DNA of 64,000 nucleotides, taken from the NCBI GenBank assembly GCA_963922205.1, contig CAWUHX010000171.1, forward strand, positions 558,001 through 622,000, written 5' to 3'. The translations under genes and the position numbers were made by a program. This DNA comes from Romanomermis culicivorax. Taxonomy: Eukaryota > Nematoda > Enoplea > Mermithida > Mermithidae. Below the pieces are notes generated by a model. It did not search any database. It was not told the origin of the DNA and saw nothing but the letters and a program-made list of their open reading frames with translations. This document shows positions 35,441 to 48,439 of this stretch, piece after piece (the first letter of the stretch is position 1; each line of letters opens with the position of its first letter).

Positions 35441-36535
35441 AGAAGGTTTTTGGAAGATATATTCGCGACTGCAGGATAGATATAATTAACCTAGAGAGTC
35501 TATGAACCCTTAATTTCAACATTTCAACTTTCAGTTAGGTCAGGAACAAAAATTTGTTTTCTATTCACCTTCTCCAAGCAGAGATGCAGGCTGAACTTTA
35601 TTTTTGAGGGCATGACTGGTCTCCAGCATTCAGAGATTCAGTTACTCGACTGATTATTTGGTGATTCTGAATGATCTTTTCAATTTAGTCCTCACTATTT
35701 TCAATTATTTTTGATTTTCTAATCATCTAAACATAGTTTCTTGGAAATCTGTAATTTTTCTATTCTTCTATAACTATTAAAATTTTTTTAGTTTTTTTTT
35801 CAAACTTTTATATGAAAAAATCTTTGGACATTTATTTGTTGAAAAACTTACTTTATGGAAGGTTTTTTGGGAAATTCTGGAATATGCATGATTTGACTTT
35901 AAATCATTTGTAGTTGATCTGTTTGCTGATTTTTTTCAAAACAACACTGATATCTAGCATACTTTTTATTAGTTCTTCAATTGTTAATTTAAATTATATT
36001 GTGTGTTTGTGTGTGTGTGAAAAATGTTGTTTTGACCATTAGTATTTAATGTTTTATGCATTTTGTTGATCACCGTTTTTTGGAATCTTTAAAAATTTTC
36101 TTGGTACCTATACTTTTGTTTTTTGAATGATATATGAAAAAGTATTTTTCACTAATTGAATGAGAAATTTACCATTTTGAATGTTTTCGATGTAAATTTT
36201 CAAAACTCAAGCCACTTGACTTTGGAATAATTTATATTTGATCACTTTGCAATATTTTTTTTATAACATAATTTTTTTGCTGAAACACAACTTTCAATTT
36301 TGATTATGTTGTGTGTGTTAATGGTATTATTTTGTTTGCTGTTTGGTATTTTATGTTTTATGAATTTCTGAACAAATTGTCGAAACAGGAATTTTATAGT
36401 TCTGGTTTTTAGAAATGAAAAGTTTTAAGAATATCTCATATTGTTCAACTGGATCAGATGTTTTCTACAAAAATTATAAATTTTGAAAATCGAACATTTC
36501 ACAATTTATCATTGTGTGCATGCATTGTAATCCAT
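35368..36535 (-). repeat. Large inverted repeat, right arm
   Basis: Reverse complement of 25180-26360 along its length, including the outer TGTGTGCATGCATTGTAATCC region and the inner GAATTGTTTTGTTCAT. Contains a GT-rich microsatellite near 36000-36020 not expanded in the other arm. Its outer end abuts the gypsy remnant. Confidence 0.7.
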
Positions 36536-36559
36536 TATTTCATCTTGAAATTTCTACCA

Positions 36560-36909
36560 GTAAAGACCCAGTATGTCATCAAGGCATTCACCAAAAGATT
36601 ACTGGTGCTGCAGCGAATTTGTCCTGTGCTTTATGCCTGAAGTATTTTCGATTTATTAGTTTTATTGTTTTTCGAGCTCCAAAATGTCCCGAGAATTCAT
36701 CATCATGATGTGTTGCAGATAATTATTTTCCCTAATACACAAGGCATGATAATTTTCTCGATATCATGTTCTTGTTCATATAGGATACCATTCTCACAAA
36801 TAATTCCTTCTACTTTTCTCTCATCAGAATTGTCCTGCATTATTTGTGCAAGTTGTGGGTCTTGTTCCTGCAATTTTGCCAGATCTACTGGTTCTGTCAT
36901 ATTGATCAC
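36560..36909 (-). pseudogene. Ty3/gypsy pol remnant (integrase N-terminus)
   Basis: Minus-strand frame 36909-36703 encodes VDLAKLQEQDPQLAQIM, then ICENGILYEQ and KIIMPCVLGKII, the linker between RNase H and integrase in gypsy-type polyproteins. It continues as HHDEFSGHFGARKTIKLI and NRKYF, the first half of the integrase HHCC zinc domain, and then decays with stops. No LTRs, reverse transcriptase or integrase core were found nearby. Confidence 0.75.
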
Positions 36910-38149
36910 ACTGATACATGGATGGGTCAGAAGCCCTTCCTCTCAGTCAAAGCTTTGTTTACATGCCGGACTTTTTAGTCAGCAAGTCTACAGGGTGTCT
37001 GTTAGAATATGTGTACCATTGTGATGCTGCTAATTACAAAATGACGTTCTCTTTTACAAAAACATGTAATTAAACTTTGTGAACAGGAAAATTGTAATTT
37101 TTAGGATTAAAAAACTTACCCCTTTTGCTTCTCAGTTCTTACAGTAGTGTACACAAACTTTGAAACCTAGTAACTTTGTATACAGGAGAGTGAGAAATAT
37201 TTAAAAAAAATCATTAGAATCAGCATCAAAAACTGCATCAGATGCACACCAAGTTCATTGCTAAAACACATTTCTAGCTTTACATATAGCTGTCATCTCT
37301 GGTTGACTTTGAAGAATCATGTTCATTGAACTGTGATGGCATTAGGTGTAGAAAGTGGGCCATATGCCCAGGCTCCTCTTATCCATAATTGCTGCAGTAT
37401 GACCCTAATTCAAAAAGTGAGTTATATATCCAATAGGTTTTCTGCATATAGAATTCAGTATGAACAAAGGAGGCTGTGTTTATGTTGTGGCAAAGGATGT
37501 GGTGAAAATAGAAAACTTCTTGGGGAGAATTTGTTTATCAGATTTTTGAGAGCAAATCAGTGATTCCTCAATGAAAATTGGAGATGGAAATATATTTGGA
37601 ATCCTGTTTCGAGCTGAGTGAGATAAAAACAAAAAAAAGTTACACTGACATGCTTAAACATTGCATCTATTAGTAGCTCAGCCCTTGTTCACTGTGTCTT
37701 AGTATCTTCATTGCTGCATTATGGTGGTACACTCACTGAAGAATGGAGAAAAACTGTCATATTTACACTGGCTTTGACCATTTTGAAGCCCTTCAGAAAA
37801 AATTCTTTCTAAACAGGTGTTGAACACTTTCTGTCTGTCTGAAAAACCAAAACATTTTTTTTTCATTTTTGTTTACACTGGTGAATAGAGCTCCAATAAC
37901 TGAACATGCTGGAGAAAATAGAACCAGAATCCATTCAACCCACATTTTTAAACATGGTTTCTGGTATTGGTCACTAGCCTACTGTGGAAACAAAGAGTGG
38001 GGACTTTGGTGCTTAGAAAAAAGAAAACTAGGAGTCTGCTGATCATAAACTTTACACTGCTGGATGCATATGCACATGCAAATTGAGTGCACAAACTCTC
38101 CTTCAACACACAGAGTAAATTTTTGCCTCAAAATATATTTTTCCCTGTC
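36910..38149. other. No gene recognised
   Basis: A/T-rich with isolated short frames, such as one at 37333-37563 without a domain. Near 37930-38000 there is a reverse-oriented copy of the CCAATACCAGAAA.CATG block of the repeats at 47.9-48.4 kb. Confidence 0.3.
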
Positions 38150-38670
38150 ACATTGATTTCTCTACAGAGAATTGTTGTCTTGTAAAGCCAGAGAGAAAGT
38201 TTGTGAATGTACACTCTTTAATGCTATTTGTTGTTTTTCAGTCTCATAGTTTTCTATATTTTCGAATTGCATATTTTGTGGGATAATTTTTTAAAATTTC
38301 ATTTGAGAAAGATCAGCAAATGCTGGTCTGGCTGGTCGTTGGTGACAATAGTGAGCTGCAGATTCAGAGATTTACAGTATCCTTTTTTCCTCATAACTGC
38401 CCCAGCCTTCTAGATTATGGTGATCCTATAACTTGCTTAAATTCTGAAAATTTTCTTCCATACTAGAGTTCAGTGTGCCTCACTAGTTCAAAACACTCAG
38501 AAAAATTTTGTTGTCCCATTTCTATGGAAATATGACCAAAGTTATTTGTGCTCACTTTGCCTGGTTTTATAGAGGAGGAATTGAATTTTTCATGCATTAT
38601 AAATTAGTTATCTGTTCCATTGCTTATGTTGTCAGCATTTCTCTCCTCATAAAACCGGATAAAATTTTCT
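38150..38670 (+). repeat. Dispersed repeat Q, copy 2
   Basis: Collinear with 21085-21655, with the same landmarks and several small deletions. Non-coding. Confidence 0.65.
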
Positions 38671-39999
38671 GTGGTTAATTTTCTCATAAATTTTGACTGC
38701 GTTGAATTTGAAATTGCCTTGAAAGGAAATGCCTTTGTGTGGTTAACTTCTGTCTGACTTCTTGTCTGGTTTGGTTCTTGTGAAGAGAAATTTCTTGGCT
38801 TTGAAGGTAAAGATTTCTATACTTCATTGATCTTTTGGGGGGTTTAGAAATGTGTGGTGAATATCTCTTGAAATATCTCTTGTATATGAGATTCTTTCTC
38901 AGAGACCTGTTCAATCATGAATTTAATGGAGCTCACTGAAAGCTATTCTGGGAACATATAAAAAGAAGAGAAAGAGCACTGAAGGGCCTCATGACTGAAA
39001 AAGGAATAGTGTTAACTCAGAAAAAATTCCAATATAAATTGAGACATAAATATTTTTCATATGATATAAAGTGGAATAACTGTGCTCAGCTCCTGTATGA
39101 ATTTCATATGACAGAATGCCTAACAACCCTTGTGTCAGTAATAAATCCTGGAATAAATTGACATAGTAAAATCAACCCTTCCACTGGAGCAGGTATAAAT
39201 GGAGGAATAAGACATTTTTGCCCCATTTTCCTACAAAAAAATGTGAACACATTTTCTTTTCTATTGCTTGTTAGTGTACTATGAAAGAAATTGAAATATT
39301 GAAACCATTGGAAGAAACTTATCCAATCGAAACTACAATTGTACCCATAAACAGTTTATTAACTTCTATGAGCCCATTCAAAATTCAAGATTTTCTCTTA
39401 AAGTACCATTTCCATAAAGAAACAGTTAGAAATATAATTGATAACAATATGTACATGATCTCTGACCACTTTTATTAAGAAAATCACTTCTACAGTTGAA
39501 AAACTTGTTTCATGTTTTTTTGGGCTTTATTTCAACCATTACAGAAAAAACACAAAAAAACTCTTGTAAGAACGATTTCTTTATGGGATTGTCAGAAAAA
39601 CTTTTGTGTCAAGTTATTTTTGTTGTACTTTGTGACATCATGCTTTCACGGAATTTTAATGAGCTTCTTTTGAGATATAAAAAACATGCCTAATGTTTTC
39701 TCATCCCCTAGGCTGTTCTGCTGTTACTCATCTTTCTGTCATACCTATAAGTTTTATTCCACCATTACAGTTGTTCCTGAAATAGCCCCACCAACAGTGT
39801 CAATCATGCAGAGAACAGCTACCCCAGGGATAACTTGTTCCTCTTTCTGTCATGGGGCCTTAAGTGTCACCTGTTCTTCACCTATTTTGTCACTCTAATA
39901 ACGATATGGTATTAATCTTTTTCAATCAAGCATAGATTTACACTTGGAATCACTACAGTATGAATAGATGAATATCATTGATTGATGTGATTGTGTACA
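38671..39999. other. No gene assigned
   Basis: A plus-strand frame at 39281-39478 (MKEIEILKPLEETYPIETT, then SPFKIQDFLLKYHFHKETV) has a protein-like composition and might be an exon of the kinase-family copy that begins near 40.0 kb. No second copy or splice partner proves it. The rest shows no coding or RNA signal. Confidence 0.3.
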
Positions 40000-41450
40000 T
40001 GTTGAGTGTGTCTTCTACTTACTCTCACATGTTGAAAGCTTACCAGATCATGTTGTGTGTGTCACATACTACAAAATCAAATGTATACTTTAGAAAAAAC
40101 ATGTCTTCTCTTATTAGTGACTTTTGTTTTGATCAGTAGTGAATTTGAGCAGAGCTCACAGCATATTCGGCCAGGAGACATTTGCAATCAAAACATGATA
40201 ATGGCGAATTTTATTGTCAACAGCAGAGTCACTTATGAAGCTCTGACATTTTCACATAAGCTGAGTCACTCATGTAGCCTTGATATTTTCACATCAATAG
40301 ATGTAAAATTTTATCCGCTCATGAATGAGCTACAATTTGAGGAATTGGCATGACAATTGACTGTGTTCATAATTTTTAGTGTCTTTTGATTCCAAGTAGT
40401 CCAATACAGAGAAAATCACCAAGATGCACTTTTTGGTGTTCATGATAGTGAAACTTTGCTTTTGATGATCAAATATTGTATTGAAAGTATGAGTTTTTAT
40501 TGCAGAAATCTGACATGAAATCAGATTTGAGCAATTTTAGGCACTTTTTAACATCTCGCATGCAACAGGGTGTCTCACTCCCTTTTGTCTTTTACCCTTT
40601 TTCATATGTTGAATGCTTGCCAGATCATTTTGTGTGTGTAATATACTACTAAATCAAGTGTTAACATTATGAAAATCATGTCTAATCTGAGTTCCAAACT
40701 TTATTTTAATCTGTATTGAATTTGAGCCAGCTTGACTGCATTTTCTGCCAGAAAATAATTGCCAGTAAAACCTGATCATAGAACACTTGATCACCAATAG
40801 CAGAGTCACATTTTTTAATCAACTTTTGTCCTGGATCAATTTCAGAACTCTGTAAGTCACTATTGTCCAATGTACTGTGGAGGATGTTTGGAGAAAGTTG
40901 GTCTCCAACATCTCATCAGTGACACTCACCAAAGGCAGGAACTGCACGAACAAGTCCTGTTTCTTTGGAATAGAGGCACCAGTGCCTCTGTAGTGTGAGA
41001 ATATAATCATTTCAAAGGTTTTGATGACAGCATCTTATCTATATTACTGCAAAGGTTGCCTAATGTGTTTTTGGAGTTACTGGTTGATGATTCAATGGTG
41101 TCACCAGTATCTAGTTGTTGAAAGGAGTAAAGTATGATGAACAATATTTATGTATTTTTAGGCAAGCCTATTAGGTGATTTTGCAGGTCTTTTGGCATTA
41201 AACTTTGTCACCAGTGCCCATGACTATGTTGGTGAAAAAATAGGGGAGGGCTTTACAACTACTGTTTCCAAGGTACGGTTTCCTATAAGTTTAAGTCTCT
41301 CTGATATTTTATCTGTTTTGCAGGGTGAACTTCTGGATTGTGGCAATCATGCAAAATTTGCTATGTATTCTGTTTATGTTGATCTACTTTCAATTTTTAC
41401 AGCTGTCACAAATTCTAATCAAGCAGTTCAAAAAATTATGTTCTAGATTT
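40000..41450 (+). pseudogene. Kinase-domain gene family, second copy
   Basis: Collinear with 32.3-33.1 kb: INSRVT-type exon near 40200-40340 (FIVNSRVTYEAL, then DIFTSIDVKFYPLMNEL), an exon from a TTTCAG acceptor near 40843, an exon near 41057 (PNVFLELLVDDS) and one from about 41163. The last reads LALNFVTSAHDYVGEKIGEG then FTTTVSK, a clear kinase glycine-rich loop (GEGFTTTV), closed by an AAG/GTACGG donor. A TTTGCAG acceptor opens the next exon at 41325. Several exons carry stops. A partial extra copy of the 5' region is repeated at 40555-40815. The rest of the kinase is not seen downstream. Confidence 0.5.
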
Positions 41451-42239
41451 ACCTCTCAATTTTCTCAGTTTTTGCAAAGCATATTGATTTGTACGTGGTG
41501 GTGGTGCACAATACATTATGGTCAGAATGAAAGATGGTTCAATATAGCAACAGATTGATGAGTTTCATTGACTGGCTCAGTACAAAAAGTGATTCAGAGG
41601 ATCATTTCTTATCCAAAACTAACTCAACTTCTATCTCTGCTATGAAGAAACTGAGAAAGATCCAACATTGCTACTTGAGGCAAACCTAATTAGAGAAACA
41701 GTAAAACTTGTCAAAAAATTCAGTCTGCTTGTACACTAATTTTTTTTGTTAATTGAAGAGCTGATGTGGTTAAGAACCCTCACTTTTCTCTGAAGAGCTA
41801 TTGCCATTGTTTGGCATTCATTCACTCTTGTTAAATTCAAAAAAAAGTTTTTGGACATCTATCATGCCTGATGCTGATTGTTAAGAATGACTATAACTCT
41901 ATTTTACATAGTAACTCAGGTTTTGTTTGGAAACCAAGCCACATTTAAAGTGGTGTACTAATCACAACTCAAATATGTCAAATTGACAAATAATAATGCT
42001 CCATCTACACAATGATTAAAATTAAATGAAAAATCATAAATAACAATGCATGTGCTAATGGGAGCAGATGCCACTTACTATTGAGCATATGAATATCACC
42101 AGGCAAGGTTAGTTAAGCAAACTGAAATATTAGACAAGTCTGGAAAGTATTGCATATCACTTTCAATATGAAGCCCTTGAGGACACATATTTCCAGCTGA
42201 GCTAATGTGGTCATGATCAGTTGTTTCAGAAAAAATGAC

Positions 42240-42440
42240 ATTTTTAAATTTGTTGAGGATTTATTATCATTACAGAAGTGTAATGGTTTCCCTGAGCTGG
42301 ATTTCAATGAAATTATAAGATCGAGCATACCAGCCTCACAGCGAAAATTTTCAGAGAAGATTGGCAATTTGGAATCAGGGAAATATAAAACTGACCAAAA
42401 CACAAGTTCAACAAGTTTGTCTCATTATGATCATTGAGTC
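42240..42440 (+). pseudogene. Fragment with KIGNLESGKYK motif, second copy
   Basis: Plus-strand frame KFVEDLLSLQKCNGFPELDF and then SEKIGNLESGKYKTDQN. It is the inverted counterpart of 23979-24182, with alignable flanks down to CATTATGATCA.TGAGTC. Conserved peptide, unknown family. Confidence 0.35.
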
Positions 42441-42479
42441 CTCCATGCAATAGACTAATCTTGTTTCACAATCCTGTTT

Positions 42480-43500
42480 GCACTCAGACTTATGAATTTG
42501 AAAAACAATAATGAGCCAGCATCTAAAAATTGTTCAGGAAGATGGCAAAAAGCTATTAATAGATATTTCGGACCAAATAAAAGACCTGTTTGTTGATGAC
42601 CCTTAAAATGGTACCATTTTCCCCAAGAGTGAATATGACTGACAATAATAATCGCTGCAAAAAACCAAACAGTATCGAGTTGCCGGATCTCTTAAAAGAA
42701 TAAAATCAAGCAAGAAAGCAACTTCTTAGAGAAAATAAAGAAATGGCAGAGGATCAATGTTATCAAAGAATTGTTGGATCATCTGAGCATTCTATTGAAG
42801 AAGGGCAAAGCTCCTTGGACCCGTGAAGAGGTCATCAAGGTAATTTCCCATTGGAATAAGACACAGTCCTCTGCTAATCTGCTGAAACAAGCTGTCAAAT
42901 TGTGCTGATACAGAAGGGGGTTCTGAGAAGCTAGCATTTGGCTGCGACAAAGTTGATTTGTTGACACCAGTAATTTATGAATCTTTATAATGAGAGAACT
43001 GCATTTTTTGTATGTTATAGACTGATGTATTGGCAGGCATAAAAAGCGATAAGAAAGCTTTTTGGAAACTCAATTTTTTCCATCAACTGCAGCTGTCTTG
43101 CAAGAATCCAAACAATTACTGACCTTAGGTTCCCTTGCCTGGACTCTGTCACAAGTGAAATGACGGAAGGCCGAGTCCTGGAGAGTTTGAAGAAGTGCAG
43201 CTTTCTTAATAATACAACTCTGCAATCTAAAAGTTACGGAAATCAGGTACCTGATGACTGATGCTACAGCCAGAAGTTTGGTCAAAAAGGTTGAGGAAAT
43301 GGATGCGGAAAAAGAAAACCCTGCAAATTTTAAAATGATTACTTTTAAATCAAAGGCTTGAATGATCAGGTATTGAGAAATTGGAGCAATCTGAACATCA
43401 AAGTAATCACCACCATAAACAACTTTCAAAGTTTGAAACAAAGGTGAAGGAAAAAGAATTAGTGGAAGAGGAAAAAAGTAAGCCTACCCAGCAACCTAGT
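42480..43500 (+). pseudogene. Decayed coding stretch, unknown
   Basis: Protein-like segments appear in shifting plus frames: ELLDHLSILLKKGKAPWT then REEVIKVISHWNKTQSSANL (about 42760-42900), and KFETKVKEKELVEEEKSKPT near 43425-43490 just before a stop. Many frameshifts and stops separate them. It looks like an eroded multi-exon gene. I cannot name it. Confidence 0.35.
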
Positions 43501-43559
43501 AGATCATAATTCATGAATAAATTTCATATGTTACATAGTATTTTGTTTTATGATTAGAC

Positions 43560-43920
43560 CCACCCCACAATCATCAGCCTGATGCCAAGCAGGCCAACAA
43601 AGGCCAAAAATACACATTATACCTTTGTGTCCCCTTTGTGGGAGATGGATAACAAAACCAATCAGCCACTATCATTTGAAACCTATAGATAATTCATTGT
43701 CAAAAAAATATTTTGCTGGAGCTAGTTTTTTAATCAATTGCCAAGTTTGTTTGCCCTATACATTCGATTATAATAGTTTAGACGCTCATTCTCTAAAATG
43801 TTTGTTTTATAGATTGCTCAAAATGCCAGGTGGTGCAAAACAAGTCAAAGCTGTGTGTTCAACCATCCATGCTTTTTTGAACTTACAATATGGTAAGAAA
43901 AATGTTATCAACCAGTAACT
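43560..43920 (+). CDS. Fragment with CxxC-HxH zinc-finger-like motif
   Basis: A 97-codon frame (from 43625) begins LCPLCGRWITKPISHYHLKP, a C-x2-C-x9-H-x-H arrangement resembling a degenerate C2H2 finger. It then runs through ASFLINCQVCLPYTFDYNS and ends at 43918. The start is probably a splice boundary, since DNA upstream to 43560 is open in places. Follows the decayed stretch 42480-43500 on the same strand. Function unknown. Confidence 0.4.
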
Positions 43921-44599
43921 CTTACAATGACCAACATTCCAGATATCCCATAATGTCTCTATGGCTGTTGGGCTCACTTATGACCATTTATAAGATACAA
44001 AAACCTATCAGATCAGCTAATAACAATCTGTTAGAGACATATTCAATTAACAGATCACAATGCCAATTGCTCTGTTAGAATTTGGGAGGGTTTGGGACTC
44101 AGAGTAGAGATTTTGTTTCTACACTATTTATGCATGATGGCTTTAATTTCTGTTTGTATCATTTAAGGACAATACTGTGGACATATTGTCAACACCAATG
44201 ATGAAATGTAATCTAATATCACATATTTTCAATTACATCAAGTTGGAGTATCATGACATTTCAGGAATATGAATTGACAGTTAATTTTGATTAAGACATA
44301 TTATTCAGACAATTCTGTAATAAATAATTTTTGAGCATTGATTTTCTTGATTTGGATATGTTTACAATACCATGTTGGACATGTTTTGCATCACTATGAA
44401 GCAATAATTCTAAACACAATTTTTCACTTTTCAGCACAATGATGACCAAAACTTAAATAAAGCTTACATAAAACAATAGTTCCGAAATTGATTTTTTCGG
44501 CCAATGGATTTCACAGTATACAATGCATGATTCAGATATCAGATTCTAATTTTTCTCTTTACAGTGATCTATGGCCACATGGGATCTATGGCCACATGA

Positions 44600-44745
44600 G
44601 AATATCTATGGCACAGAGATTTTCTGAACCTCAACTGATGCTTTGGATGAGGATGGTTGTCCATGCCTCTTGAAAGCAGCCTGGCAAGCCTGGCTTATAT
44701 AAAAAGTGTTGTAGGTGCCCATTGTTGGAAAAATATGTTGACAAA
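44600..44745 (+). pseudogene. Second copy of the W-AWL-KC-CPL fragment
   Basis: Encodes LDEDGCPCLLKAAWQAWL, then after a frameshift YKKCCRCPLLEKYVDKGVS, aligning with the 17675-18004 protein. Shows that this peptide is multi-copy. Confidence 0.35.
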
Positions 44746-46479
44746 GGTGTATCTCCAATGAGGTAACCATCGATTATTACCAATGCTGTATATCTTCCAC
44801 TGTTGAATTTTCTTGCAGCAAAGAAAAGCCGGAGCTCAATGCATGGGAGATTGCCCACAGTAGTGACATGTGATCTCTGATGAGATATTCCTCAATTATT
44901 AGTTCTTGAGTCAAAAAAATTTTCTAACTAATTGTCTATTTGCAATATGGCGAGACAGTTGTGACATATAGTGAAAATGCTAAAAAGGGTTCCTTCCACT
45001 CTTTGCTTTAATTGTTTGTATACATTGCTGAAATTATTTTGTATTCATTTGCATTCAGACATGGTTTTTCATATCTAGAGTGTCCCAAACTAAACATCGT
45101 ATGCAAAAATTTACACTGAATACAATTTTTTGGTTTTAATTCATGAGAAACAAATCTTTCAGAATTTTTCTTTGTTGCAAGTGGCCACATGATTCTATTA
45201 TAAAAAAAAAAGGTTTTTGAAATCAACTCATGAAACCTGACCCTTATACGATAGAAACCCGAAACTCTGCAAATGTATTGCTGGATAGTTCTTACATATC
45301 ATTTCAAAAATTCGAGAGTCCAGCTGCATTTTGAGCTGAGCTATTGAGATGCAAAGCTCAATAACATGATATTTTGCATTTTTACATCAGTCATGCCAAA
45401 TAGCTTACTCCAATTTGAGAACCAACTGTTTTTGAACCAGATATAAAAATTCTATGCATGATTTTACATGTCATATAGAAATTTAGTGAATATTTCTCTG
45501 TTGTATGGTACCAATTTTTTAAATCCATAGCAAGGTCAGGTAGAACCCACATTTTTTAAGCAAACTTCAAATTTTCGATTAAAAAAATTCATCAACTCTG
45601 CAAATATATTATAAATCTCTTCAATTTTGAAGTATGTGTTGCAGAATTTCACCAGCAATCCGAATTCTCTAGTTCTATTCCTGTAAAATCAGAATTGAGC
45701 AAGTAATTCTAGTTTAAATGCTAATTTTCGTATTGTTACATGGCAGCATTCACAGCATTCTTCTGGTGGCATTCATAACAAGAGTAGGTTCATTTCAGAC
45801 AGTTAAAATGCACTAAGCTTATTGATATGAATTTTTTCATAAAAATTGGTTCACTAGGAAGTATGCTTTAAATAATTGGCTACAGTAATACACTACCCTA
45901 GTAGGCCCTACAGTATGGAATTAATTCATTGGGACACTTTGTATGATATTTTTCCCCATCTAGAATCTGGGTGCGATTAGCATTTTTCTTGTGAACAACT
46001 GTTCCTAAAATATATTTTCTACATGAAAACTTTTTTTCCCAGACCCATCTTTTCATGAATTTTAATGTAGCCCCACTGTGCTATTTTGGTAACAAAGGAA
46101 CTGAAAAGGCAAGAATAATGGGTGTTCTCCAATTTGTGCTTTTTCCAGTCATCTAGTGTTCCACTTTGAACTGTAAATTGTGTTCTGGAAGTAAGATTGG
46201 ATATATTCAAATTCTCATAATTCTGATTACCCATTTTTAGTTACATTGTTCAAGCCCATAATTGAAGAAGCCAATCAAGTCAAACAAACTACTGCCCGAA
46301 GCCTTAGATTTGCTATTGAGACTGGTTAGTCAGCTTTAATTCAAGCTCCTTTTGTATTTCCACATAGGGATACAGATATTGGAGATGATCTGAAAAATTT
46401 GACAAATAGGAATGATTTCTGGCTGATGCTAAAGAATTCTGGCACATAATTTTACACTTCTGAAAGTTTGGTTGAATCA
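44746..46479. other. No gene assigned
   Basis: A/T-rich. One exon-like piece lies near 46245-46325 on the plus strand (LFKPIIEEANQVKQTTARSL, then RFAIETG), but it has no partner. No repeat or RNA gene recognised. Confidence 0.3.
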
Positions 46480-48420
46480 AATTTGTTTCTTTTTTTCAAA
46501 CATGTGCAGTTTTTTGAGCTCTATCTTCCAGTGGTTTAAAGAAATTTGATGCATGACTGCTAGTCCGAAAGTTATTGAAGTGCGAAGTGTCCAATGTCTT
46601 TTTCATGTTGCCACTTTTGCATATTCTGTTACTTTTCTACAAGAAGCAGTGTTAAAAGATATTTTTTAATGCTAAAAATAGGTTAGCATGAAATATCAGA
46701 CGTTTTCTGAGAGAACAGTTACCAGCAATTAACGACATAACAAAATATATGAGAATCTATAAATGAACAGAACACAACATCACAGCTGAGATGCAAGCAA
46801 AATTATGCAAAGGCGGTATTATCAGACTTCTGTCTATTACTCCTATCTGCCAGAACATCCAAACTAATTGTCAGAACCATTTTACTATCTGTCAGGAGCT
46901 GAGAATCTGAGACCAACACTTTTTTGGTGTTGAATGGAGCGTCAAAAACTGCACTAGTGATAAAAAATCCGAATCCATCCAATTGACTAGAGTTAACAGT
47001 TTCCTATACAAAAGTAATAGAGAGCAAAGGTATAAATATAAAAAAGTAGCTGGATATTTTGCTCTTTTTAAGTTTTGAAGTTTTGAACCACAAGTCATAG
47101 ACCAAAGCTGTTTATACAGCTTTATAGAGTATGAAAAACTGCACAAAAGATTAATATCTGTATTGGACAGGGTCGAGCGATATAGCCTTCTCAGGATTTT
47201 TTGTTGAAAAGTGAGAGAATGCAGTAGTATCAACATAAAGAGGCCCTTTTCCACTCTGCTATTTGATAAATTTTTAAATAATAGTCATAGACCAAAGGTG
47301 CTTCAACTGTTAAATAGATGGTACAGTCATGTCATTTCTTTCCACATGCTGTTAATGACGTCATTTTGTAACCAGCATTATACAGGGGTAATAGCTTGAA
47401 ACTTTCTCCTGATCAGATTGCATCATGTGTATTTACAATTAAGACAAAGCAATGAAATGCACAAAAAGTTCATCCTAATATTTTGGGAAGCATCTGATTT
47501 GTCACAGAATGATAACAATTCCATTCTGAACTCCATAATGATTTGATTGCTGTTTTCCAAATCAGCATGACCTGGATCGATATACAAGGCCATAATGGTG
47601 AACTTGTATTCCTGCAAATATGATAATAGAGTTTACCATTTAATCAAAATGCCTAACCCTAAAAATGGCCAGATAAATGCCATGGTTATGCCCCCAGAGG
47701 ATTATTCTCTGTTCTGTGACTACCAAGGAGTGGAAAGAGTTGTGGTATTAGAGAATGGAAATACAATCAACAATATATTTTTTTCTCACTGGAAATGTTT
47801 TCTCACATCATATCAGTTAAATCTTTAAAAAAATCATGGTAAATAAAAATGAATATCCTCTGGGCTATATCTATGAGTATGCAGAAATTTTATTAAATGA
47901 AAAACAACTGGGCTCTGGGCAATTTTTAGGTATTGAGCGTCAAAGTGCGCGCTCATTGTTTTTTACAGTAGGCTAGTGACCAATACCAGAAAGCATGTTT
48001 TAAAATGCTGGTCGAACGGATTCCGGTTCTCTTTTTTTAAACATGTGCAGTTTTTTGAGCTCTATTTGGCGATGTAAACAAATTTGTTCAAAGATGATTA
48101 GTTGGAAAGTTATCAGAGAGCAAAGTTTGCGACGTCTTTTTCATGTTTATAGTTTTGCACTCAAGTTGCATTAGTAGAAGAAACGCTGTTTTAACCAATC
48201 AATTCCAGTGATTCCGATTCCGATTTTTTATCACTAGTGCAGTTGTCAAAGCTCTATCCAGCAAAGTAAAGCTCATGGTCCGCGTACTTTCAGTTTTTTA
48301 GTTATTGAGCGTCGAAGTGTGTGCTCCTTGTTTCCACAGTAGGCAAGTGACCAATACCAGAAAGTATGTTTTAAAATGCCAGTCAAACCGATTCTGGTTC
48401 TGTTTTTTTTAAGCACGTGC
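46480..48420. repeat. Repeat cluster J
   Basis: GTGCAGTTTTTTGAGCTCTAT occurs near 46505 and 48045. CCACAGTAGGC.AGTGACCAATACCAGAAAG occurs near 47970 and 48340, a spacing of about 370 bases. GCACTAGTGATAAAAAATC lies in opposite orientations near 46955 and 48230. The cluster looks like overlapping copies of one repeat in both orientations, with fragment F inserted in the middle. Confidence 0.5.
47320..47845 (+). pseudogene. Coding fragment F, copy 2
   Basis: Collinear with 26640-27201: GTCATTTCTTTC, GTAACCAGCATTA.ACAGGG, ATAGCTTGAAACTTTCTC, then the exon VYHLIKMPNPKNGQINAM, DYSLFCDYQGVERVVVLEN and the CATG/GTAAAT donor near 47838. This copy keeps an uninterrupted frame from 47595 to a stop at 47826. 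Unknown protein. Confidence 0.45.
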
Positions 48421-48439
48421 AACATTCAAGCCATCTTCG

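Noticed and set aside
42779..43441. Minus-strand frames of 62 and 123 codons
   Set aside because: They are antisense to the more protein-like plus-strand pieces at 42760-43490 and have no domain.
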